From contig JARUPZ010000016.1 of the NCBI GenBank assembly GCA_031213475.1, positions 7,332,270-7,396,269 on the forward strand: a DNA stretch of 64,000 nt. Reading direction: 5' to 3'. Shown one piece after another: positions 34,820-47,879 of the stretch. The stretch is from Nereocystis luetkeana (lineage: Eukaryota > Sar > Phaeophyceae > Laminariales > Laminariaceae). The notes below the pieces were generated by a model. The model was not told the origin of the DNA, ran no database searches, and was given only the letters and a program-made list of their open reading frames with translations. The position numbers and the translations under genes are program-made. Position 1 is the first letter of the stretch, and the number at the start of each line of letters is the position of its first letter.

Positions 34820-37800
34820 TGTACCGCTGCTGCCGCCGTTGTAATGTACACATGCTGTAATTTCGCGGTCGCTCTTGTATTTCCGAGGAAGTGTGGTTTT
34901 ATATCGCGCCGCCCCAGCAACTGCTCCGCTCTTGGGACCATGTGTGTGCTCGCTTCTGCTTCCTAGGACGACGGTAATCATGGAACCGGGATATACTACT
35001 GTACCTGGTAGGCGTTTTCGGGGTTTCTTACTGCGAGTAATGGGCTGTACAGCAGTAGCGGTCCATCTGTAGTCCCGGTTGAGTGCAATAGCGCCGGCTG
35101 CCCGCTACGCAGTGGTGGCATCGCTTGGCCCAGACGGCATTTCACCTGTGTGGCAGTGTGTGGGGTAACGCCGTTTGCCGCCATGTATATGTAGTGCCGG
35201 CGCTATGGAGAAACCGCTACCTCCCTACGTAAATACTTCCAGGCCCTGCGAGTACTCGGCTGTACTATCAAATAAATGCTTTTGACGTTCGATACTGCGA
35301 TTGCTGGGCCACTCTTACTCAGCATGTTCTCCAGGTTTTGATGCTGCGAGTACTGGACTGGACTCAGTGTTTAGACTCTATGATACTGCTGTGAGTACTG
35401 CGAACCTGAGAGTATACTGGGGGCACCCCAGTATACTGGCAGTATACCAAGTACCCAGCTACTACTGTAGGAGTAAAGAGGAGGAATGCGGAGTAAAGGA
35501 GAACCGAAGAAAACAAAAAAACAAAAAAGGCCTGTTTGAAAAAGACCTGAGGTTGCGGATAGGTTGTCCACGAGCCAAAGCACAAGCCGAAGACCGCAAA
35601 ACCCAACAACGCCATACTGCACCGCCATGGATCTGGTCGATGTGTATACAACCACTTAGTTAGATCTCACTCTCTGAGCTTGCTCGGTTGGTACATCCCT
35701 GGCCTCTCGGAGCTCCCACTTCGAAACCGGCTCCCTTCATTACTTGCCGGACCTTTCCTGCGGGTCTTCGTTTTCTCCATTTCTCTTGGCACTCTCGGTG
35801 CTTTCTTCCCTTTTTCTTCTTTCCTTTCGTGTGCGTGCGTGTACTCCGAGTACGGCACCGCGGGTGAGCCCGGCGCCGTCGCGGGTGTCAGCGGGTGCTG
35901 GCGGGTAGAGGGGGAGTTGCAAGGAGCGCGGTCACCGCTTTCGTGCCTAGGCGTCGGGTGTGCCTCGAGACACGAGGGGTGCATGAATGGGCTGTCTGGC
36001 CTCAATTTGTGATTTTTTATAGGGTACGTACGAGTTATAAGGGTCGTTCGGCATTGCAAAATAATATTAAAGGGGTGCTTATTTTTGCGACCGGGCTGAA
36101 AATCACAGAGGGAGGTACCCAGTCTGAATAACAACATTGTCGAGCTGGCGAACGACGGCCACGGTGAGCACCGGGCTTAACGCGAGGCGGGCGACGGGGC
36201 TGACTGTGGCAGGGCAAGGAAAACTTTACCCGGACCGAATCGGTGGCGAGGTGGTCGCGAGAGAGGCGGGTGGCGTACGAGGCTGAGAGAGAAGCTCCGC
36301 TGTACGATTTTTTTCTTTTTAGATCGGTGCAAGGTGTTCCAATCAGACAGAAAAATATTTCATGAGGGGACGGGGATTTGTTTTCTTCCCGATTTTTTCG
36401 GTTTCATTTCCTTATTTCTCCTGAAGCATGGCGGCAGGACTCTTGGCATTATCAAGTCGCCAGGTTGCAACTACGATCGATCATGAAAAAACTATATTCA
36501 ATCATGGACCTCTGTCCGCTTGGCATAGTAATTTGATGATTTTTTTCTTCCTGAGCGAGCGTAGCGGGCGGCGTAGGCCGCCCGCGGAGCGAAGCGCCTT
36601 GTATGATACGTACTACCAACTACCAAGCACAACCGTATGCGTGCACGCTGAAATCGGTGGTCGGTATTAGCAGGCAGAAACGTCGAAGATGTGTTTTCTT
36701 CTGTGTCTTGGGTTGGGATTTCGTCTTTGGTTAGAAAGCCTTAATCGAGAAATTAAGAAATCAAGACACAATCTTCTACGTGCTGCTCCTGCCCAAGAAC
36801 CGTTGGAGAGGCCTCCAGCTCCTACTATTAATAAAGAGACGGAATACCAACCAGCCTTTTGTCGGCTGTGTGTGCTGGTGCAGCAAATTTCACCAAGAAT
36901 GCCGTTGTTCAGGAAAACCTGTGTTACAGTAGTGTGTGCTGTCCTCACATGATACCGTTCTTTCTACGCAACTAACCTGTACACCCAGTGTCCGTCCTGT
37001 TTTTTTATCCTATTACGGGGGACCATAGTTAATGGAACCTATGGTATACATAAAAACCTATATTTTTAACCGTTTTTACTAACAACATTGGGTCCTATCA
37101 ACTATGGTCCCCCGTAATAGAGAGATACTAATGGCGTGGTTCTTTGTATCCAACTACACCAGTACACCCAGTGTCCCTCCCGATTCCTCATCCTATTACG
37201 GGGGACCATAGTTAATAGGACCAAATATTGTTAGTAAAAATGGATAAATATATAGTTTTTAATATATACCATAGGTCCTATTAACTATGATCCCCCGTAA
37301 TAGAGGGATGGTAAGTTATGTTGGTCACAAGCTGGGAGATGGCGAAAACGTCAAACGAAAATAATCGCAAACGCATGAGTGAAGCAAGTGGGATATTAAC
37401 GTACCGGGTACGAGAACACAGCAACACAAGCCAGACCAGAAAATGAGAACCAAAAGACAATGAAGAAGACACCAAACAAGTATGACATGAGACACAATAC
37501 ACGAGCGACGCGGAAAGATCAGAGAGGCTGCTATTACATGGAAGAAGAGCTTTTACCAGGTACATGGTCAAGGGAAACAGATATTAATAGCTGCTGCACG
37601 CACGAGGCAACGCGAAAGAGAGGAAGATGCCGTCAAAAAAAGGACGGCGGGGAGGGAAAAGGAAGCTAAGAGAGTGTATTCGTATATCAAGGTATCAAGT
37701 TTTGATCGGAGAAAGCTCCCCCGCAATCTGAGGCACGCCGACATTCCACAAAAACTTGCCTCTAAAGCAAGCGAGAAGCGACCCGCGTTCTCGTTGTTAA

Positions 37801-40800
37801 AAGTGCTGCCGTGGTTGTATCAATAGTAATTTTATTAAATCTTAGATCTTATTCTTCCCTCGGCTGTAATTTCGTATGATATGCTGGTATCGGTAGTACG
37901 TAACACTCTGTTCCTAAGCATACGGACCGTATTGATTGACTATTAATATTAGTCTACAAAAGGTCCTTATATTTAGGGAAAGAGTGGTAGTCTATTAATA
38001 GTCGAATACCTGGTACACTATTATTACCAGGATACCTTTGCGTTTTGTTTTTGTACAGCTGTGCCAGGTGATAATCCGAGGCATGATGCGTGCATAGGCA
38101 CAGAGTAGGAAGACCTTGTTGTTGTTCTCACATTAACTCTCTGACGAAGGAGTCCGTGGTCACACAAAGGTGCTGGAGCCCTAGGAAGATCCGAAAAACC
38201 ATAAAAAAAATCGAAATTCGGCAGCCTAAAAATGTACGAGACGAAGAAAGCGCACACAAGATAAAACCAATGTGCAGACTGAACTACTACTGTAACATGG
38301 CCGCGGGTATATCCTCTCAACTACAACATAGAGTTCCCCCGTTCCCACCACTAACCAAGGTGTGGCTGCTGACTACAGCGGCTGCTGTCTGCAGTGCTGC
38401 CTGCACCGTACGAAACGCACGGTAGTCGTGCATACAAGAGGGGAACACACCTGCCTGCTATCTGGAGTGCTGTCAGAGTGAAGACTGGCGGATATGCAGT
38501 GAAAAAGGAGTAATCGAACCTTACTATTACGGGGGACCCTAGTTAACAGGACCTATGGTATACATAAAAACCTATATATTTAACCATTTTTACTAACAAT
38601 ATTTGGTCCTGTTAACTATGGCCCCCCGTAATATTAATACCACACGAATATCCACGATCGCCATCTCTTCCTGGGATGTCTGACACAAGCACAGCTATGA
38701 TACCACGTCCCTGATGATTGCGTGGGTTATCCCCCGTGAAGGGTATACAACAAAGACCAGTGACGTTAATAACAAGTAGATACTATTCTGCATCGTGAAA
38801 AACAAAACCAGGAAAAAAACAAACAAACTATGACTGCTTCTCTCGTGATGATGGTGTGTGCGCCGGCCATGGGTCTCCGTGCACCGTCTTGCTGCCGCTC
38901 TTCATGGCCGCCTCATCGCCTTAGCCCCAACCCGCACGCTCCTTTGCACGTGCTCTCGTTGCCACTCCCTTCCAGTCGGTTCCCTTTCTCCGCCATCCCG
39001 AAAAACAATATACTCATCGCACTTGCCGTTTTGATCTGAAAAATAAAAATCCTCGCGCAGGGGGAGTGCAATCCGTCTCTTCCCCGCACGTCGACGCTCA
39101 GTCTCCCTCCTCCCTCGTCGTCGAATCCAGCCTCCTACCGGCGCAATAGACTGTGCCGTAGTGTGGCCTGTGGTGGCGCCTGCCTCCGCGCACGGACACT
39201 CCGATTGAGCGTTGCTGCTCTGCCGCAGCTGCCTAAAAAAAGACAGCGCGAATCGTAGGTCTCCGTGCCTGACGCACCACGTACGACCCAACTCTACTGC
39301 CGCCTGAGCCTCGCGGCCACAGGCAGCAGCAAGAAGGTATCACTCCTTGAGGAAGAGTCCGGCCTTACACCCGCCAGAAAGACCTACCCCACTCGATATT
39401 AGCCTGATAGGGCATGCCTCGCAGCATTCCTTGCCGAGGCAGCGAGGGGAACGGTGCAGACCTATGCCAATGGGAAAGCGAAGTATCAATAAAAAGTTTG
39501 AATTTCCAAGATACCCGCCAAAAAAAATAGAACACGCTTCCTACGGGCACGTTTAAAAGAAAAAAAAGAAAACGTTGGGAAAGCCCGAAAAAAGGACAAT
39601 CTGGGGTCGATGTTGGGCCCGCCAACATATTCTTGAGAAAAAGTCAGGCGGATGTTTGGTTCGAAGCGGCGAGATTCCGAGTCCTTGACAGACATCGATC
39701 GACAAAACCAACGACTGCCTCATGAATTCTGAACAGAGTGCGCTCGTTAGGGGCTCCGACCCACCCTAGGGTCACCTTCCTTCACACCGTGGCCGGTGTC
39801 ATGTGGCTGGCTGGAGCTGACCAGGCGTATGATAAAAAAAAAAACAATTGGCCGCTGGTGGGCATAAAACAGAAGACAACACTTCTCCATCTGTCTCGAA
39901 TGGCAAAAAATTGGTTTTGTTTCTGGTTCGGGAGGATACCGTAGGATGCCGCCGGCAAGCTCTCGCCCCCTAGACCATTGCGTCATCTATATTCGTTGGC
40001 CTTACCGGACACCGAGCGGATCGGCCGTGGGCTAAATCTATGTTGAGATCGAGCGTCGATCGTCGCACGTGTTGACAATTTGCAACCGGAAAAAAAACGA
40101 ATTGCGCCGCCTGCAGCCGTTGGAAAAAAAAAAGTCAAACATGTTTTCTCTTTTTTCCACAGCGGAGGTAATGGGAAATTTTCGACTGTTCTTTGGAAGC
40201 AATATATTTGAAAGAAAACTTTTGGACTTCGATTTTTCCGTTGGCATAGGTCTTATAGTGGACGAATGAATACTTCAAGGGTGTATTGTTCGTATGTGTA
40301 GTATAAATAACAGGGTGTATCCTCTGGATGTACCCGGGTATCTATCGGGAGGTGACCAACGTAACCAGTTTGGTACCCGGGTATCCCAGGGTATGTGTGT
40401 GTGTTGTCTTCACATTAAATCGTCCTTTCTACCCAGCTTCGTCAGTACCTAGTACCCAGTGTCCGTCCTGATTCTGTATCCTAGAAAGATACCTTGTACT
40501 ATTTACGTGGTCACTGACTATGAGACAGAGAAAGCCCAAAAGCGAACAAAAATAATCGCAAGTTCGTGGGTAAAGCAAGTGAAATGCCAGCGTACCGGGT
40601 ACGAGAACACAACACAAGAACGCAAGCAAGACCAGAAAATGAGAACAGGAAGACGATACATGAAATAAAAACTGAAATGAAACATAATACAAATGACGCA
40701 AAGAGATCAGAAACGTTGCTGTTGATGTGTGTGGGTGTTCTTCACATTAACCCTTTTCAGGACTGCAGTCTCGTTTTGGGGACAATTGGGGAAACATTAC

Positions 40801-43800
40801 TTGGAATTTGAGTGGATTGTCCCCAAAACGGGACTGGAGTTCTAAAGGGGTTAAACCGTTCTCTCTACCCGTCGACATCCAGCACAACCAGTGTCCGTGC
40901 CGATTCTTCAATCCTAGAAGAGATACAAGTTCTGTGGTCACAAAGCTACGCCACAGAGATACTACGTTGCCACGTACCGGTATACAGTATAAGCACAGCA
41001 GTGGGCATAGAGGGAAAGCATACGCTCTCGAGAAGGACAGATTGCTGCACGGACGAAGCAGCACGAAGGAGAGGAAGATGCTACCCGGTTATGCATCCTA
41101 CTAAACACTACTGCTACTATTATTAGTAATACTTTCAATATGTGCATTGTATTTCATCCGTCTACGAGGACGTATAGAACCACTTTCTTGGATCTAAATC
41201 CCTGAGCGTGCTCGGTTGGTACATCCCGGGCCTCTCAGAGCTCCCACTTGGAAACCGCCTCCTTTTATTACTTTCCCGAACATTTCCAGCAGTTCTTTGT
41301 TTTTTCCATTCCTCTTGGCACTCTCGGTCCTTTCTTCCTCTTTTCTTCATTCGTTTCATGTGCGTGCGTGTACTCCGAGCACGGCACGGCGGGTGAGCTC
41401 GGCGCCGTCGCGGGTGTCAGCGGGTGCTGACGGGTAGAGGGGGGGTTGCAAGAAGCGCGGTCACCGCTTCCGTGCCTAGGGGTCGCGTGTGCCTCGAGAC
41501 ACGAGGGATGCGTGAACGGGCTCTGTCTGGCCTCAATTTGCGATTTGGGATAGAGTATGTACGAGATATAAGGGTCGTTCGAAATTGCAAGGTACTGTTC
41601 AAACGGTGCTTATTTTTGCAACCACGCTGAAGTTGAAAGAGGGAGCTCCCAGTCTGAGTACCAATACTGTCGCGCTGGCGAACGACGGCCACGGTGAGCA
41701 CCGGGCTTCACGCGAGGCGGGCGACGGGGCTGACTGTGGCAGAGAGTCGGGAAAACTTTACCCGGACCGAATCGGTGGCGAGGTGGCCGCGAGAGGGGCG
41801 GGCGGCATACAAGGCTGAGAGAGAAGCTCTGCTGTTCATTTTTTCTCTTTTTTGACCGGTGCAAGGTCTTCCAATCAGGCAGAAAATTATTACAGGAAAG
41901 GGACGGGGATCGTTTTTTCTTCCCGAATTCTTCGGTTTCTATGTACAGTGTTTTTGCGGTGCTGCTGTGCCGCTGTGCCGTGCTGTGCTTTCTCTTTTGT
42001 CGTACATGAAGCGTATCAAAATCATACATTAAGTACCTGGGGTATGTACGTACGTGCGGCAACCGCCCGCGATACAGTGTGTGGCGTCCGAGCTGTTTTC
42101 TTTTGGCGGCGGGACTCTTGGCATTATCAAGTCGCCAGTTTGCAACTACGATCATAATAAAAGAAACTGTATTCAATCGTGGACCTCTGTCCGCTTCGCG
42201 TAGTAATTTGATGTACTTTTCCTTCCTGAGCTAGCGTAGCGGGCGGCGTAGCTACTAGACCGCCCGCGGAGCGAAGCGCCTTGTATATTATACTCACCTG
42301 GTGTGTACCGAGTATCACTGATAATTCACAGCTACCTCTCGCCAACCCCCCCTCCCGGAAAACCAAGTAAGGATGGCAACACTTTGCGGAGCTCTGATGT
42401 ATACCTAGGGTGTATGATACTTTTTTTCGCGCCAGACTCGGGCGAGAGGCTGAAAAACCTTCCCGTTAGTAAACGGTTGGCCTTTGCGTCGGCGGTGCTA
42501 GGTTTTAGTTCTTCCGTGTTGCGTGTGAGGTACCGGTAGTGTGGGATATCGTATCGGAAACATCGGTAAAAAGTAAAGCGAATGTCGGACGCTCGATGAT
42601 GTATCACATCGAACGCGTTTTGGCCCTCGAACCCTGGGCATACGTGTCCATCCGCGTATTTTCTTTTTGCCGATAGTGGGTAAAAAGCTTTCGTGTATCG
42701 AATGTCGAGGTCGTATCGATAAAACGAAAAAAAAAAAAAGTTTATCGATATCGCATCGAACTCGATATTGTTTATCGATGTACAAACATTGGTATTTTCT
42801 GCTATCACATACTGCCCAGCACGTCCAACGCTATTATTTTCTACCACTCACTACGGTACCCAGCGCCTCCAACACTATTATTTCTACTATTACGGGGGAC
42901 CATAGTAAACAGGACCACATTTTGTTGGCAAAAAATAATTAAATAAATACCTGGTAGGTTTTTGTGTGTACCGTAGGCCCTATTTACTATGGTCCCCCGT
43001 AATATTAATACTGCCAAGCGTAAATTTGCGCGAGTCGACGAGGAAAGAAAGGGCTGAAGTCTTCTCACGACGATAGAAACCTTAGGCACGAACCGTATTG
43101 GGGGGGGGGGGGGGGGGGGAAGGGGGGGGGGAGGGGCTGCTATGTGACCCCGGGTCTGAGTTTCGACTATTACAGGAGAGAGAGAAAAAGGAAGGGCGAA
43201 TACAGTAATAATATCAACCCTTTTACATAGGACTGCAGTCTCATTTTGGGGACAACCCACTTAAATTTCAAATAGTTTTGTCCCCAAAAACGGGACTGCG
43301 GTCTTGAAATGGTCAACATTTGCATTGATGGGTGGGATGAGAAAAAAATGAAAGGAAGAAGAAAGAAAGCACGTGCGACGCACGACGTATTTATAGCAGT
43401 ATATATGAATGCAGTGATAGCGGGCGGGTGAAGATGTGTTGATGGACCCGGGCGGCGCAGCGCCGTTTTGGGGCCGGTACAAACAAGTCCTCCCGTTCTC
43501 CCCAGTTGGCGGAGGAGAAAACGCCTCTGGGCCCCCTTGGTTCGCGATATATACGTGGTAAAGAGACCTCGGTATTAATAGTTGCATTTCGCGAGGCAGG
43601 GTGCTGACACGCTGAATGCTGACGGGTTCTCGGTTGGTAGCACCATGCGATACGTATCGTGTTGCAAGTGTATCAGGTATTAACCTACCGGTGTACCGGC
43701 ATGGACGTTTTTACAGCGGCAGCATGCACTGCTGCTGCTGCTGCTGCTGAGTGTCACATCGCACATATCGCTTCTGCTGTTATATACCAGGTATGTACCA

Positions 43801-46294
43801 GGTATATGTCGAATGCTTAAAGCTGTTGCTGAGTGTGGTATCAATATAATACTGCCATGCCATACGTACACGTACGTACGTACGTACCGGTTATACCAGG
43901 TACCAGTATATGTAAAATGCTCAATGCTGTTGCTCAGTGTGGTATCAGCATAATTACTCCTATGCACTACGTACGTACGTACGTACGTACGTATGTACCG
44001 GTTATACTTGCACTTGTATGCATGTTTGTTTGTTTTTTTTTCGTTTTCGGACACGGGAGGCGGGCACAAAACAAAGGGCGATTCTGCCACCGTCCGTATC
44101 ATGAAAGCTGGAAGGGCGCCCGCTCTGAAGAAGAAAATGGAGGCTCGTTTTGATCACGATAACTAAAGAAGCTTGAGCGAAGAAACGGTGCCCAAGGTCG
44201 GGTGCCACGTTGAATCCCATACTATGTAACAGCCCAACTAAATTATTGGCGACAAAATATGAAATGGAACCTCGACGCTGCTTGACGTTCCTTGCTCTAT
44301 ATATTGCGGGCGCCCTCTGTACTTCAGCACGAGAACCACGTAACATACCGTTGACCCTTTTAGGACCGCTGTCCCGTTTTGGGGTCAAACTGCTTGGAAA
44401 TTGAGTGGTTCATCCCCTAAACGGGACTGCGGTTCTAAAAGGGTTAATAAAAGCGTTGAATTCGCACAGGGATGCGATCTTTTTTTCCGTCATTTTACTA
44501 TTACGGGGGACCATAGTTAATAGGACCAAATATTGTTGGAAAAAAAATGAAATATAGAGGTTTTTGTATTTACCATAGGTCCTGTTTACTATGGCCCCCC
44601 GTAATAGTTCTTCTTTCCGGAACCGGAAGGTTGCCAACACCGAACAAACTTCAACCCTTTTTAGGACTGCAGCCCCGTTTTGGGGACAAAGCACTCAAAT
44701 TCTAAGTAGTTTGCTCCCAAAACGGGACTGCGGTCCTAAAAAGGGCTGAGAAGGTGTCTTCGGAGAATTCTGAACGAGAGAGCCCTCCGAAAATAGAATT
44801 GCTCGACTTTAAATTTCGGCAGTAGAGCACCCTTGCCGTCGCTTGCCGATACCGTCGCTTGCCGAGAAAACGAGCGCTGAGAAAACGAGCGCTGAGAAAT
44901 GATCGCGCGCGCCCCCGCCCTTGCGCCAGCTCAACGGTCTTATTTACGGTGGCCTCGTTTTTTAATCTCAAGTTTGTCTTTTTGTTCTATAAAATTACCT
45001 AAAGGGTCCCAATTCACAGCAGGGGTACGGAAGTGTCCAGGTGCCTTGTTCGTTCATACGGCTGATGCTGCTCACTCACCATCGATGGGCGGACGAGTTG
45101 TTGAGACCTCGCTTTTACTTCTCTCGGTTTTGTCTTTGTTTTTGTGAAATACCCGTGGGTGGTCTCGATTGACAGCAGCGTGGTGAAATATGTATACCTG
45201 GTACGTTCATACGGATGATGCTACTCACGATCGCGATGGGCGGGTTGTTGAGATCTGGCTTTTCTTCTCATTTTTGTCTTTGTTCTATAGCATACCTGGG
45301 TCCTCATTCCTGATGGGTTGAGATTTTACCTGATACCTTCGTCCGGATGATATTATTAATAATAGTATTACTATCATGTCATCCCTCGGAGTAGTATTTG
45401 TAACAATCAGCATGTCGTGTTAATATTATAAAGTACCCTGGTAGTATAATATATGTGTCTATTGGTAAGGCTGCGTTCGCCAGGGTTTGGAAATCCCGAA
45501 TGCGTTTGTGCTCCTGCTGCTGCTGGTGTTGCTGTTTGTTGTTGCTGCTGTTGCTTCTGAGAGGTGTGTGTGTTTCGATCAGATTTTTCGTGGGTTTATG
45601 GTGTCGTGTATAGATAGCGCGCAACGCCATAGCAGCAGCACAGCATCTCGCCCTCGCTTTGCCGGTTGTACCGTTAGCCTCTCTCGCAGCTTGAAACTTG
45701 AAGAAACTTTGGCAAATACGCAGGAAAAAACACGCCTCTAGCCATACACGAAACCCCGCCGTTGTGCGAAGGCTGGGTCTTCTCCGCAAGGTACCGCGCG
45801 TAGGGGCATTCGAGCGCTATGTTTCATGGAAAGGGAAAGCGCGGGGGGGGTGTGCTTGCACGCGCTCTATATTATCTTTGCAGTTATTTTGTTAGTTGCC
45901 ACAGTAAGTACAGTGATATTCGGTATGAATGCCTTGTAAGTGTTCTTGACGACCTGTGAAGGTACGGGTGGGCTCGCTGCGTTCTTCCGGTGATGCCGAC
46001 GGCGAATGCCCTTGGTTATCTGCAGCCCACTGCGTGTTTTTCAAAGTTTAGTTGTTCCGTCTACTCATGTCTGCCCCCCCCCCCCCCCCCCCCCCCCCCG
46101 TCGCACGCCTTCATGAGATCAGGTATCGTCGCTGTCCCTCCCCCTGGCGAAGCTTGTCGCCGTGTACGAGCAGCTCGTTCTGGAGCTGCTGGAGATGAGG
46201 GAGCTCGACGTCGCCAGGTGAGACGTTTTTGCGCTATTGAGTTCCCTCTCCCCTCCCCCCCCCCCCCCCCCGACTGCTCGACGATACTTTGCCT

Positions 46295-46350
<56 letters not shown>

Positions 46351-47840
46351 GGCATTGTTGTTGTTGTCGTTGCTGTTGTTGATGAGGGAGGTTGAGGTCG
46401 CCAGGTGAGGCACTTCTACGTAATTGAGTCCCCCTTCGCCCCCCCCCGACTACTCGACGATAAATTGTCGTTTTTGTTTGTTGTTGCTATTATTGTTGCT
46501 GGTGGTGGGGGTGGCAATCGATATTTTGTCGCTGTAGTTAAGGCCCCACGTCTGCCCGGTGCCCCCGCTCTCTCATCACGAACGCCTCTATATACCCACC
46601 CGCCAGTCTGCAAACCCCTTCCTCCACCCCCCCCCCCTCCCCCTCGCTCCGTGTCTCGATTGGCCAAACAAAAAAGGGAGATATTGCGCACGGCCGATCC
46701 CTTCCTGCAAATGAAAAAAGAAGAGCCCGACCGCTACCTCCGGTTGGAGCACTGGCTGCAGAAGGGGGCTACGATAGACCCGCGAGATCTGTACCCCGCC
46801 GGGAGTTCGAAGGAGAAGAGGCGTGCTGAGATCGCCAACATGCTCATCCCCGAGGTGGGGCGGGTGGATGGGAGGGATGGATGGATAGGTTGGAGTCGGG
46901 TTTGGTTTTGTTGATCGGTTGGTGGCGCGCGCTGTGATGTTGTGCGAAACCAAAAAGGGTTAGTATGCTTGCTGACGGGCTTAGGGCTGGTGTTGGGGTT
47001 GCTTAGTGGGTTAACATGCTCGTTGATGCTGGTGGTGTTGGTATTGGTGTTGGTTGTTGCTGTTGCTGTTGATGCTGGTGTTGTGGGTGTTGTTGTTGTT
47101 TGTTCATGTTGGCGTTATTGCTGTTAGTTGCTGCTGCTCGGTTTCGTGCATCGGGAACGCCCAGCAAAGGCTGTGTATATAGATGGTGTAAAGTGCAGAC
47201 AAAATGCTTGTGCAGGCGTTTGTTGTAACCCCCCCCCCCCCATGCCCCCAACTTCCGCTCCCCACAATAAAACGCCCCCATATATACGGAACCAATCCCG
47301 ACTTCCCCCCACCCCCCCCCTCCTACTCCCTCTCCCTTCCCCCGTGCCACTCCCCTCTCTCCACCGGTTCCCTATTCTCGCCGAAACACACCCGCGCGAT
47401 CTCTTCGTGTTCCGCCGAATTTTGGTTCCGTCGGTAAACCGAAATTGACGGCATTTTTTTTCGTCGGTAACCGTAACCAAACCGATGGCGATAAACCGAC
47501 GCCAAATGGACCGACGGCGAGCAGGTCAGCGTCGTGCCGCCGAGCCGTCTGCTGGCGCTCGTCAACCAGGCCTTGAAGTGGCAGCAGGTGCAGGGGCTGC
47601 TTCCCCGCGGGCAGAAGTTCGACCTCTTCCGAGGAGGTGCCCGCGCGAGCAAGAAGGACCTGGAGGAGAAGCCGCCAAGGAAGATGGCCGGCCAGATCAA
47701 GTTCGGTGAGACCGGGGTCTTGTACGTAGAGAGAAGGGGGGGGAGGTTGGCGGGGGGGGGGGGGGGGGTGAGGCACCAAGGAAGATGGCCGGCCAGATCA
47801 AACTCGGTGAGACCGGGGTCTTTTAGAGAGAGGGGAGGTA

Positions 47841-47879
<39 letters not shown>

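Noticed and set aside
36552-36600. GC palindrome considered as a recombination or replication site
   Set aside because: It is part of the dispersed repeat R (also at 42230-42275) and the second copy has a changed loop; there is no sign of an independent function.
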